A stretch of DNA of 48,338 nt, taken from JAVBSX01 sp051660685 (GTDB taxonomy: Bacteria; Planctomycetota; Planctomycetia; Pirellulales; Thermoguttaceae). The DNA lies in the NCBI GenBank assembly GCA_051660685.1, contig JBOFQB010000020.1, positions 1-48,338 of the forward strand, given 5' to 3'. The notes beneath the pieces are model-generated. The model worked only from the letters and a program-made list of their open reading frames with translations, ran no database searches and had not been told where the DNA came from. The translations under genes were made by a program, and so were the position numbers. Below, one piece after another: positions 33,846-41,051 of the stretch. Position 1 is the stretch's first letter; every line of letters begins with the position of its first letter.

Positions 33846-35123
33846 TTACCGAACGGGAACGGTCCAAGCGGTTTGGTAATCCGGCTCATAACTCGCCTGT
33901 GATTCATTCTTCTCGTCAGAAACAATCACGGCCCGAACATAAAGATCGTTCCGTTTGAGCGTGTACGAACCGCTTGTTCCTTCCACTTCCGAAAAAGTAA
34001 CACCAATGTCCTTCGAGAAAGTATACCCCTTTCGTTCAGGTCGTCGATCCTTCTTCTCAACCGTAAGCGGTGTCAGTTCCTGATTGAAATTCTTTTTCGT
34101 TCCAATGAAACGAATCGTGTACTTTAGTCCGTCTTTCGGCTTGACCTTGACACTCAAGGTTTTATCTTTGAACGACACCTCTTCCAGTTCAACCCCCATT
34201 GTTGCATAAAAATCCCCGCGATACATTGCACTTAAGATAGAAGTCGGGTCAAGCTGTTCCGAACGGACCATGACCCAACATTGACCCGGATTCGCACTTC
34301 GGTCCTTAAACGAGAGGTAATTATGTGTATCATCCGTTCCAATTCCATAAATAAGCGGCCATTTTTTTTCCGCCCGAAATGCGTTCACCGCGTCATAATA
34401 GTTTTCTCGACTCCAAAACGTTTCTTCCCCTTCTTCCCCCGCACTTGGTCCTCCGTCGGCATTGATTAGCTCGAAAAAACGGACTTCGGGCACATTTGCG
34501 AGACTGATTGCGTCAATGTCAAAATACGGCCAAGCCGGATGATTCAGCATGAAAAACGAAACGCGACCTTCCTGAGCACCTGCATCACGAACGGCAAGGG
34601 CGTTCAAACGGATTGATTCACTGAGGGTTTCTCCGGCTTGAAAACGGACCGTTGAACCAACATTGATCGCGTTTCCATGCAGCGTCACTCCGTTAATACC
34701 ACTGTTCATCTCATGTCCGGGTATGACCAGAAATTTGCCCGGAATGTCCAACTGTTCCTTAAATTCCCAGACCGTCTTCAAACGAACCTGTTTTTGCCCG
34801 TTCACTTCCCGAATCTGCACTTTATCCGATCCATAACGGTCCAGTAATTGCTGAACCAATTCTTCCAGACTCGGATTGTCAATCACCTTCCAACGATCTG
34901 CGTTCAACTGCAAATCGGAGTGATCGGACAAAATGACGAAGTTGTAATCGTGGTCTTTATACCAATCAATCGCTTGTTCGGGAAAGACATTTCCGTCACT
35001 CCAGAAGGAGTGCATGTGCAAACTTCCTCGATACCAGTTTGATTTCGGGTCTTCCCCGCGAACAAACATTGTTGCGACACAGCTGAACAGTAAAACGGCA
35101 CAAAACAGTAATGATTTTTTCAT
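33846..35123 (-). CDS. Exported PHP-domain metallohydrolase (CehA/McbA-like)
   Basis: The 425-residue protein starts at ATG 35123 with a signal peptide (KKSLLFCAVLLFSCVATMFV). A PHP active site follows: HMH at 36-38 in GSLHMHSFWSDG and a SDHSD at 66-70. Later metal ligands include PGHEMNSG and the GTDDTHNY segment. CehA-type enzymes are metal-dependent phosphoesterases or esterases, and the exact substrate is not evident. A C-terminal beta-rich region (about 320-425) may be an accessory domain. The start is preceded by the C-rich arm of R5 at short distance. Confidence 0.83.
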   Translation of the reverse strand: MKKSLLFCAVLLFSCVATMFVRGEDPKSNWYRGSLHMHSFWSDGNVFPEQAIDWYKDHDYNFVILSDHSDLQLNADRWKVIDNPSLEELVQQLLDRYGSDKVQIREVNGQKQVRLKTVWEFKEQLDIPGKFLVIPGHEMNSGINGVTLHGNAINVGSTVRFQAGETLSESIRLNALAVRDAGAQEGRVSFFMLNHPAWPYFDIDAISLANVPEVRFFELINADGGPSAGEEGEETFWSRENYYDAVNAFRAEKKWPLIYGIGTDDTHNYLSFKDRSANPGQCWVMVRSEQLDPTSILSAMYRGDFYATMGVELEEVSFKDKTLSVKVKPKDGLKYTIRFIGTKKNFNQELTPLTVEKKDRRPERKGYTFSKDIGVTFSEVEGTSGSYTLKRNDLYVRAVIVSDEKNESQASYEPDYQTAWTVPVR

Positions 35124-35130
35124 AAGTTTC

Positions 35131-35323
35131 TTGGGGTTAGGGAGTAGAGGATAGGGTATAGGGAATGGGGTATAGGGATTAGGGAGGGAATATGAGTTTA
35201 GCCGCGATACAACGTATCGCGCGTTCTGAACCGCCCAAAACGCGCACAACATTGTCCTGCGCTGAACGACAAAATTTCTTCACTCCCCCCTATTCCCTAT
35301 TCCCCAGCCCCTATCCCCTATTT
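35131..35323. repeat. R5 composite inverted element, PHP gene to acyltransferase
   Basis: The plus-strand G-rich arm is 35131-35190 (GGGGTATAGGGATTAGGG) and the C-rich arm is 35283-35323. An R4 palindrome lies inside at 35196-35231. The C-rich arm overlaps the 3' end of the acyltransferase gene. Confidence 0.8.
35196..35231. repeat. R4 palindrome inside R5
   Basis: GTTTAGCCGCGATACAACGT continues to ATCGCGCG, with stem CGCGATAC/GTATCGCG. It is the reverse orientation of the copy at 42071. Confidence 0.8.
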
Positions 35324-36014
35324 TCAGTTCTTCAAAAAGTTCATGGACTTTCCGTTCAACCAACGTATGTAACTCGTCAGGGTCCATATTTCGGGCAACC
35401 TCGTAAGGAATCACTTCGCCGAAACGGACCCGTAATTGACCGGGACCGGGATATTTTTCATAACGGGGCCAACTCTCGTATACCCCCGAAACGGCAAGAG
35501 GGAGAATCGACGCTTTCCCTCGCAATGCCAATGTCAAAAAACCGGACTTAAAAGGGGCAATTTTTCCGTCCCAACAACGTTGACCTTCTGGAAACATTAG
35601 GACCATCTCCCCATTCTTCAGCCGTTTAATCGTCTCTTTGATCCCTTCATAACCAATCCCCGCATTGTTCAACGGAATTGCATCTAAGGAGTCAATCATC
35701 CATCCAAAAGGTTTGAACTTGAACAATGTCTTTCGAGCAAGATAATTGATCTGTCGCGGAATCCCTGCCCCAATCAAAGGAGGGTCAAAATGCGATTGGT
35801 GATTGGAAACGAGCAGAACCCCTCCTTCTTTGGGAATGTTGGAACGACCAAAGTAGCGGACCGCATAAAGGACGACAAAGCAGAGCAGGAAAAAGTGCTG
35901 GAATAGTCCGTACCAAATCCGCTTGGTCAACGATTTCTTCTTGACCCTCTTGCGGTTGACCGCCCCTTCCGCCTGTTTGTCTCGATCCTCAACCGGTTCT
36001 TTTGCGTCTGACAT
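35280..36014 (-). CDS. plsC: 1-acyl-sn-glycerol-3-phosphate acyltransferase family protein
   Basis: The 244-residue protein starts at ATG 36014 (MSDAKEPVED); a GTG five codons upstream is also in frame. A basic segment and a membrane helix (HFFLLCFVVLYAVRYF) precede the catalytic NHQSHFD (H72, D77). FPEGQRCWDG corresponds to the usual FPEGTRS block. The enzyme adds the second acyl chain to lysophosphatidate at the inner membrane. The last residues (KIGDRGWGIGNRGE) are encoded by an R5 G-rich tract, so the C-terminus has been replaced or extended by repeat DNA. Confidence 0.88.
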   Translation of the reverse strand: MSDAKEPVEDRDKQAEGAVNRKRVKKKSLTKRIWYGLFQHFFLLCFVVLYAVRYFGRSNIPKEGGVLLVSNHQSHFDPPLIGAGIPRQINYLARKTLFKFKPFGWMIDSLDAIPLNNAGIGYEGIKETIKRLKNGEMVLMFPEGQRCWDGKIAPFKSGFLTLALRGKASILPLAVSGVYESWPRYEKYPGPGQLRVRFGEVIPYEVARNMDPDELHTLVERKVHELFEELKIGDRGWGIGNRGE

Positions 36015-36065
36015 GACTTCTACTTTCACTCGCCAATAGATCGGAAATACTGAAATCGGTATCCC

Positions 36066-36234
36066 TAGTATCTGCGTATAAATAACGGATACCTTTTAAT
36101 TTGTTCCTTTCGTGAGGTTCGTGTTTTTAGTGGTTCTTTTAGACCACGAAATACACCAAAAACACGAAATCAATACAAAACTTTCATCAATTGTGAATCT
36201 GCAATTGAGATAGGTTATTTACGCGCAGACACTA
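36066..36234. repeat. R2 MITE-like element, copy 2
   Basis: Ends are TAGTATCTGCGTATAAATAA and, on the other strand, TAGTGTCTGCGCGTAAATAA. Each end is bounded by TA. The core pairs TTTTTAGTGGT with ACCACGAAATACACCAAAAA. It lies between the acyltransferase gene and the Fe-S protein gene, and its right TAG is the stop codon of the latter. Confidence 0.88.
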
Positions 36235-37152
36235 ACGAATAAACTCTTCCTGATCTTCCTGTTTGAACGTCCCAATCAACGGAAGAGCGTTGCGATCCAA
36301 CCCCGCGCGGTATCCGTCAAACTGTTCCGCCGCTTGCGCAAGTGTCATATTGAGTAAACCGAGGTCAATTCCAACGGGACAACAAGTGACACAAGCTCCG
36401 CAACCGACACAGCGTCCAGCCAAATGAAAAGCCCGGACAATGTGCCAAGCAAAATTTCCTTTTAAGTTGGAAGACGGTGTAAAACGATACGGTCGGTTTT
36501 TGTCGGCAACGCAAACTTCACAATAACAGAGGGGACAGGCTTGACGACACGCGAAACACTTGACACAACGGTCAAATTCTTTCGTCCAATACGCCAAACG
36601 CTCATCCCGGCTCATTGCGCGGAGCATTTCCAGTTTTCTGTACCTTTCTTCCGAACTGTAGGAAACGGGTTTTTCCCGGAGTTTGCCGATCACCATATCA
36701 CAGTGAAGAGGATTGTGGACTTCGCAACAATGACATTTTTCCGCCAAGTCCTCCCCTTTTTTCGCCGTAATCACCCCCTCGCAAACAACGCCGATCACAA
36801 CCAGTTTCTCTCGGTCAATCTGATGTTCGGCTTCCAAAACCGCAAGGGTTTTCGCGTCACAACCTTTGACAATGATTGCGATTTTGCCCTGTTTTTTGAC
36901 CTCTTTCTTTTTCAGATAAACCGTTAGATTTTCCGAACAGCGATCATTCCAGATCAAAAGCCCGCAATCTTTGGGATCGGTCAGGAAAACCGGCCCAACC
37001 CCCCCGGTTATCATTTGTCCATAACCGATTACCAGATCAACCGTTTTTTGTGTGAGTAACTCCCTCGCCCTATCCTGTATCTCTGTCTGTATCGCACTCT
37101 GTATCTCCGTCTGCATCCCTGTTTGTGTCTCCGTCTGTGTCTCTGTTTTCAT
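36232..37152 (-). CDS. Iron-sulfur protein with two 4Fe-4S clusters and an FrhB-like region
   Basis: The 306-residue protein begins with six 4-residue repeats of the type ETQT/EIQT (about residues 4-26). A soluble domain with scattered cysteines follows (C63, C72, KGCDAKT at 97-102, C124, C140-C143, C151). It resembles the flavin-binding beta subunit of F420-type hydrogenases and dehydrogenases, but this is a weak match by eye. Two ferredoxin motifs follow: C196-C199-C202-C206 (CVKCFACRQACP) and C248-C251-C254-C258 (CVGCGACVTCCP). An electron-transfer role is inferred; partners are not adjacent. The stop codon TAG is part of the R2 terminus. It may start at a later Met, for example residue 13. 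Confidence 0.75.
   Translation of the reverse strand: MKTETQTETQTGMQTEIQSAIQTEIQDRARELLTQKTVDLVIGYGQMITGGVGPVFLTDPKDCGLLIWNDRCSENLTVYLKKKEVKKQGKIAIIVKGCDAKTLAVLEAEHQIDREKLVVIGVVCEGVITAKKGEDLAEKCHCCEVHNPLHCDMVIGKLREKPVSYSSEERYRKLEMLRAMSRDERLAYWTKEFDRCVKCFACRQACPLCYCEVCVADKNRPYRFTPSSNLKGNFAWHIVRAFHLAGRCVGCGACVTCCPVGIDLGLLNMTLAQAAEQFDGYRAGLDRNALPLIGTFKQEDQEEFIR
37080..37152 (-). repeat. 12-bp tandem repeat at the start of the Fe-S gene
   Basis: About six units of the type ACGGAGACACAG encode ETQT-like tetrapeptides. Unit length is divisible by three, so changes in copy number keep the frame. Confidence 0.8.
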
Positions 37153-37200
37153 CTGTACTTTATCAACCTTATCAAATAACGTGCTGTTTTGCCAAATCGT

Positions 37201-37381
37201 ACAGTCCGCTCACAAGTTTTGCGAAAAGGAGCAATTTTTATTTTTTACCACGAAAATCACAAAAATCACGAAAACCTCACAAAATACAGTGTTTCGTGTC
37301 ATTCGTGTTTTTCGTGGTGAAACCTATCTGTCTAACCCGACTCAATTCAGGTCACAAAACCAAAACTTGTTAGCAAACTGT
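37201..37381. repeat. R1 MITE-like element, copy 2, with 8-bp target duplication
   Basis: The 181-bp element runs from ACAGTCCGCTCACAAGTTTT to AAAACTTGTTAGCAAACTGT; the second is the near reverse complement of the first. CAAATCGT lies immediately on both sides (37193-37200 and 37382-37389), a perfect 8-bp direct repeat. This is the best evidence that R1 moves as a unit. It lies between the Fe-S gene and rnpB. Confidence 0.92.
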
Positions 37382-37447
37382 CAAATCGTTAGGGAAGGAA
37401 CCTCTTTTCCTGTCGGGGGTTCTGGAAAATCCCCAACCAACCAAAAA

Positions 37448-37866
37448 ACAAGTCGAGCCGGGCCTATAAGCCGGGTTTTGTCTTCTTGCGAAGGACGATC
37501 ATTTATCTGGGATGTTGGTTGCCCAACTCCTCAAGCGGTTCACCCGGGACGTTGACGGATCGGACCAATCCTCATCCCTGTTTAACCTTGCATCCTGTAG
37601 GGTTTGCCAAGCTAAATCGGTCACCCGACTTACTGGTGAGCTTTTACCTCGCCGTTTCACCCTTACCAATTCGATGATTTTCGGACCAATCGGCCCGAAA
37701 AACGTCTCTTTGGCGGTCTACTCTCTGTTGCACTTTCCCTAATCTTACGATTGGTGGACGTTATCCACTACAGTGGTCCGATGATGCCCGGACTTTCCTC
37801 CCAATCCTTTTTTTCTCTTTGGGGAGCAAAAGGGACTGCGCGATCATCCGGCCCACCTCGACTATT
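37448..37866 (-). ncRNA. rnpB: RNase P RNA (bacterial class A)
   Basis: On the minus strand the RNA starts near 37862 with GTCGAGGTGGGCC and ends near 37452 with GGCCCGGCTCGAC, which pair to form helix P1. The conserved GAGGAAAGTCCGGGC (plus strand GCCCGGACTTTCCTC near 37786-37800) follows, with ACAGAGAGTAGACCGCC-like central sequence and a 3' part with the CCGGCTTATAGG segment (plus strand CCTATAAGCCGG). Together they are diagnostic for RNase P RNA. It is about 410 nucleotides long. It trims the 5' ends of tRNA precursors. A T-rich stretch (TTGTTTTTTGG) follows the 3' end. Confidence 0.96.
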
Positions 37867-37920
37867 TTTTGTTGAAACGAACTTGAATCGACAAGATCGT
37901 TCTGGAGATTGTAAATTGTT

Positions 37921-37983
37921 TTGGTTGAAAAGACAAGACAACACACCAGACATTTGGTTGAAAAGATAAAACACCACACCAGA
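37921..37983. repeat. Two 30-bp direct repeats upstream of rnpB
   Basis: TTGGTTGAAAAGACAAGACA and the rest (37921-37950) recur at 37954-37983 with 3 mismatches in 30. On the minus strand they lie about 60-120 bp upstream of the rnpB 5' end, in its promoter region. Confidence 0.7.
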
Positions 37984-38037
37984 GAAAACAAGGAAGCTCG
38001 AAGGAGCGACCGATCTGTTGAGCCGCAATACAACCCC

Positions 38038-38076
38038 AAAAGGCCATTTCAGGCAGATGCTGAAATGGCCTTTACT
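38038..38076 (-). terminator. Rho-independent terminator of the HTH-receiver gene
   Basis: AAAGGCCATTTCAG (38039-38052) pairs perfectly with CTGAAATGGCCTTT (38060-38073), with a 7-base loop. On the minus strand the stem is followed by TTTTGGGG. It lies about 76 bp after the stop codon. Confidence 0.8.
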
Positions 38077-38151
38077 ACAAATAGGGGGTTCTGTTCTCTC
38101 TCCAAATTCTTCAGGAACCCGGCATCAATCAGCCGGGAACGGCTTAAAGAA

Positions 38152-38724
38152 CTAGACGAGCTCTTTTTTGGAACCAACGAGAGTACGAAGTCTCTCGGCC
38201 AAAAGTGAGGAATCAAACGGCTTTTTGAACGTCTCGTTAATCGTCGAACGATCAAAACTCATTGAACTTCCATCATCCGGCAACAGGGCAATCAGGATAG
38301 TTTCGGCAAATTCGCCGTTGCGCCGCAGATTCTGACAAATCTGAAGCGATTCCATTTTCCCAATCGAGAAGTCAACAATAATACAGTCGGGATGAAAACT
38401 TTCCGCCTGAATACCAGCATCGAAACCACTTGCAGCAACTGCAACCTTAAAGGATCGATCTCCGGGTAATTCACGCTTGAGATTTTCAATCAAGACTTGA
38501 TCCTGGGCGACGATCAGGACTTTTGCCAATGTTTCATCTTCCAGCTCTCCTAAGGGCATCCCATGTTCCTTGAGGAACTTCACCAGGTATTCTCTGGGAA
38601 TTCTTCGGTCTTGCGAACCGGGAATACGATACCCTCTGAGCCGGCCCGAATCAAACCATTTGCTGACGGTGCGCGGGGCCACCTTACAGATCTTGGCGAC
38701 CTGACCAGTTGTAAAAACCTTCAT
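38152..38724 (-). CDS. HTH (excisionase/MerR-like) - receiver domain fusion regulator
   Basis: The 190-residue protein starts at ATG 38724 (MKVFTTGQVAKICKVAPRTV), with GGAGAG 7 bases upstream. Residues 1-55 form a winged helix-turn-helix of the excisionase/MerR type (TVSKWFDSGRLRGYRIPGSQ, RRIPREYLVKFL). Residues 67-187 form a receiver-like domain with candidate phospho-aspartate D118 (CIIVDFSIG) and conserved lysine K168 (FKKPF). The acidic pocket normally has two acidic residues after the first strand; here only D75 is clear, so phosphorylation is uncertain. DNA-binding first and receiver second is the reverse of most response regulators. No kinase is adjacent. Confidence 0.85.
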   Translation of the reverse strand: MKVFTTGQVAKICKVAPRTVSKWFDSGRLRGYRIPGSQDRRIPREYLVKFLKEHGMPLGELEDETLAKVLIVAQDQVLIENLKRELPGDRSFKVAVAASGFDAGIQAESFHPDCIIVDFSIGKMESLQICQNLRRNGEFAETILIALLPDDGSSMSFDRSTINETFKKPFDSSLLAERLRTLVGSKKELV

Positions 38725-39349
38725 TGCGGGCTCTCCGTTCTTGTTTACTCTATTTCCATAAGGTGTTGAGAGCGACTCTCCTTTTCGCTCGCAACGATTC
38801 ACAGCCCTATTTTTTGTCCCAATCAACAAATCATTTGTTGAAAGACAAAATCTGGATCAGGGCAACGATAATCTAATGCTTCAACTCCATTTGAGGACTT
38901 CGCGTCCCAGTTCAGTTCCTTCATCTCTGAGTCGCGGAAGTATCATCGGTTTCTTGAAGTCGCTAAATTGAGTTATTATCAGAAAAGTTGTTCAAACTCC
39001 TACGTTCGGTCTTTTCCGCAAGATAACTGAATTCTGCAAACTCCTCAAAATCTTTCTCAAAATGGTGGTCCTTTTTTTATTGACTGTTCTTCCTTGAAAA
39101 CAGACTCAACAAAAAAAGGGGATACGACTTTTGACGAACAACCCGCGATTTTGGGGTTAAAACAGTTGTTTCACTTCATCCTCAGTGAACAATCCGTTTT
39201 TTCGTCTGAGTCCTATCGAACTTACCCTACAGATCGGAATTTTAAGTGTCAGCACTTTAGAAAGAAAATCCGTCTTGACCGAACAATCCGGGAAATTTCA
39301 TTTAGACGGAATTTTCGGCAAGCGTGATAAATTAGTAAAAATAGAAAAA
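38725..39349. other. Non-coding gap upstream of the HTH-receiver gene
   Basis: About 625 bp hold one perfect palindrome (next entry) and the presumed promoter of the regulator. I see no repeat family member or convincing gene in the rest. Confidence 0.55.
38824..38840. promoter_or_regulatory. Perfect 17-bp palindrome, possible operator
   Basis: CAACAAATCATTTGTTG is a perfect dyad (8+1+8). It lies 100 bp upstream of the start codon of the HTH-receiver gene and could be an autoregulatory site. It is AT-rich and unlike the GC-rich palindromes elsewhere. Confidence 0.5.
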
Positions 39350-40087
39350 TCAGGGATTCTGCTGATTTGGGGCAAGCGTTGGAGTTGGAACCTGAAGACG
39401 TTGAGGGGGGAACTGTTGAGTCGGTTGCGTCGGGAACTGTTGAATCTGGGGACCCGGCTGATTCTGAGGATTTTCAGGATAAGGATTGTAGGGAACAACG
39501 GAGTTGGGAGATGTTTCCGGGGCGTATTGCGGATTCGGCGTAGGAGCAGGTGTCATGCTCGGAGCCGACGAACCGGGAATTGAGGGGACCGGACCATAAG
39601 GTGTTGGCGCATAAGGGGCCGGAGTATACGGTGTTGGAGTGTAAGGTGTCGAACTGCCTGCTCGAAACGCCCCGCTTGCGTGTGCTGTTGCCCTTAATTG
39701 TTCCGCCTGCATGATCAAATCATCCGGGGGAATCATCTGTTGAGATCGCATACGAACATCAAAATAATGTTGGTTCGTAATGACCCCGGGAACAAGGATT
39801 TCGGAAACGAAGTCGATTCCGGCCCATTCATACCAGGGAGCTGGGAGAGCGACGAGTTCAGTATGGGTTTCATACCCGTCTTTGACCAGACGAAGTTCAC
39901 GTTTTCCGTAGAAGTCGAAATTACGCGAGATCGGCGTTTTGCCTAATTCAACATTATCGAGGTAGGCAACAGCACCTGGGGGGTCACTTCGGACGGTGAT
40001 ACGTCGACGGACACAACCTTCGCTGACTGCGAGGAGGGTTCCAAGCAGGAGCAGGAGAGCGAGGAGTGATCGACGGGCCGAAATCAT
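39350..40087 (-). CDS. Exported PEGA-domain protein with Pro/Thr/Tyr-rich tail
   Basis: The 245-residue protein has an N-terminal signal (SLLALLLLLGTLLAVSEGC). SEGC at its end resembles a lipobox only loosely, so it may be a lipoprotein. A PEGA-type domain follows: ITVRSDPPGAVAYLDNVELGKTP with GKRELRLVKDGYETH. After residue 140 the chain is dominated by Pro, Thr and Tyr (TPYTPTPYTPAPYAPTPYG), then Gln/Pro-rich sequence, typical of wall- or envelope-spanning linkers. Function is unknown. It faces the small exported protein gene upstream (40214) on the same strand. Confidence 0.83.
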   Translation of the reverse strand: MISARRSLLALLLLLGTLLAVSEGCVRRRITVRSDPPGAVAYLDNVELGKTPISRNFDFYGKRELRLVKDGYETHTELVALPAPWYEWAGIDFVSEILVPGVITNQHYFDVRMRSQQMIPPDDLIMQAEQLRATAHASGAFRAGSSTPYTPTPYTPAPYAPTPYGPVPSIPGSSAPSMTPAPTPNPQYAPETSPNSVVPYNPYPENPQNQPGPQIQQFPTQPTQQFPPQRLQVPTPTLAPNQQNP

Positions 40088-40213
40088 GATTTCGCAGAAA
40101 AGGGGGAAGAATTCAGATTCAGAAAAAGGCGTAAAACGGGCAAAATGGGGGATTTTTCGTTGTCAAGCAAACAAGGAAGAATGAACAAGTTGGAAGTTGC
40201 ACGTCAAAACCGA

Positions 40214-40564
40214 TCAGTATTGGGCAACAGGTCGTTGGACGTTGGGCAAAATGACCCCTTCTTCTTTTGCGAAAAGTCGTATGGATTGGATAAAATACTG
40301 ACAACGACTGGACGTTCGGTGTCGCATTGCATATCGATAAGCGGCATAGACAGCCCGTTCGGACAGTTTGCCGGTTTTTCTGAGAGAATCGACCAGATCG
40401 ACAAAATCACACTCGGCTTTCGTCCTTGCTCTGAGTATCTTCTTGAGAGTATCAGCATCCAGTTTGTCAAAAATACTGGTTTGTTCCTGAGCATTTATTG
40501 ACCGTGATGAAAACGCAAAAAAGGCTCCCAGAGTATAGCGAAAAAGGGTTCTTCGGTTGAACAT
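40214..40564 (-). CDS. Small exported helical protein
   Basis: The 116-residue protein starts at ATG 40564, with AGGA about 9 bases upstream. MFNRRTLFRYTLGAFFAFSS looks like a Sec or weak Tat signal (cleavage near INAQ). The mature part is helical and basic (KLDADTLKKILRARTKAECD, LSERAVYAAYRYAMRHRTS). I do not recognise it. It precedes the PEGA gene by 126 bp on the same strand. Confidence 0.65.
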   Translation of the reverse strand: MFNRRTLFRYTLGAFFAFSSRSINAQEQTSIFDKLDADTLKKILRARTKAECDFVDLVDSLRKTGKLSERAVYAAYRYAMRHRTSSRCQYFIQSIRLFAKEEGVILPNVQRPVAQY

Positions 40565-40742
40565 AAGCTGTATCCTGTTTTTCCTGACTTGAGGAAGATG
40601 CTAAAATCTTTGTTTTCTCGCTTGATCGGAAACAAAGCGGCATCCAATTCGCCAAAACAGACGGGCTGTTGTACGAGTCGGGGGATAATACCAAAAACCC
40701 AAAAAGCGGACAAGACCAAAAAAGTGGGAATCAACCGTCCAT

Positions 40743-40913
40743 ACAGTTGTTAACGAGTTTTGCGAAAAGAAGAAATTTTCTTTTTTTGAACCACGAAAAG
40801 CACAAAAAACACGAAAACCTCACAAAATACAGTCTTTCGAGTGTTTCGTGGTCAACAAATCCGTCCAACCCGGCTCGGTTCAAATCGCAAAACCAAACTT
40901 GTTAACAGACTGT
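40743..40913. repeat. R1 MITE-like element, copy 3
   Basis: Ends are ACAGTTGTTAACGAGTTTTG and, on the other strand, ACAGTCTGTTAACAAGTTTG. The core matches the other copies with a deletion of about 10 bp. Flanking 8-mers (CCGTCCAT and TCCCCATT) do not match, so no target duplication is visible. Confidence 0.85.
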
Positions 40914-40941
40914 TCCCCATTCCCTATCTCCTATTCCCTAA
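40914..40941. repeat. R5 half copy, C-rich arm
   Basis: TCCCCATTCCCTATCTCCTA follows the R1 right end directly. It is about 110 bp upstream of the Tat protein gene. Confidence 0.65.
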
Positions 40942-40961
40942 AAAATTTTTTAACCGCTTTG

Positions 40962-40990
40962 TTGTGAATGGTTTCGCAACCGATTAGAAT
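40962..40990 (+). promoter_or_regulatory. Sigma-70-type promoter for the Tat protein gene
   Basis: TTGTGA (40962-40967) and TAGAAT (40985-40990) are 17 bases apart. The start codon follows about 60 bases downstream. Confidence 0.55.
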
Positions 40991-41051
40991 GATGACGTGA
41001 TTGGTTTCCGTCGTTTTTCGCTCTTCACCCCGCTTAACTGGAGCTAACCTC

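Larger units (their letters stand above)
40565..41051. other. Divergent intergenic region with R1 and a promoter
   Basis: About 490 bp contain R1 copy 3, a C-rich R5 half copy and a sigma-70-type promoter for the Tat protein gene. No gene is supported. Confidence 0.65.

Noticed and set aside
37125..37373. Reading frames through R1 and neighbouring repeats
   Set aside because: Peptides like KITKITKTSQN come from the CACGAAA tracts and recur wherever R1 lies; no gene-like features are present.
37560..37700. Protein-coding frames over the RNase P RNA region
   Set aside because: The diagnostic RNase P sequences and P1 pairing explain this stretch fully.
39094..39583. Genes on the plus strand upstream of and across the PEGA gene
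   Set aside because: The frames are antisense to the proline-rich coding repeat or of random composition.
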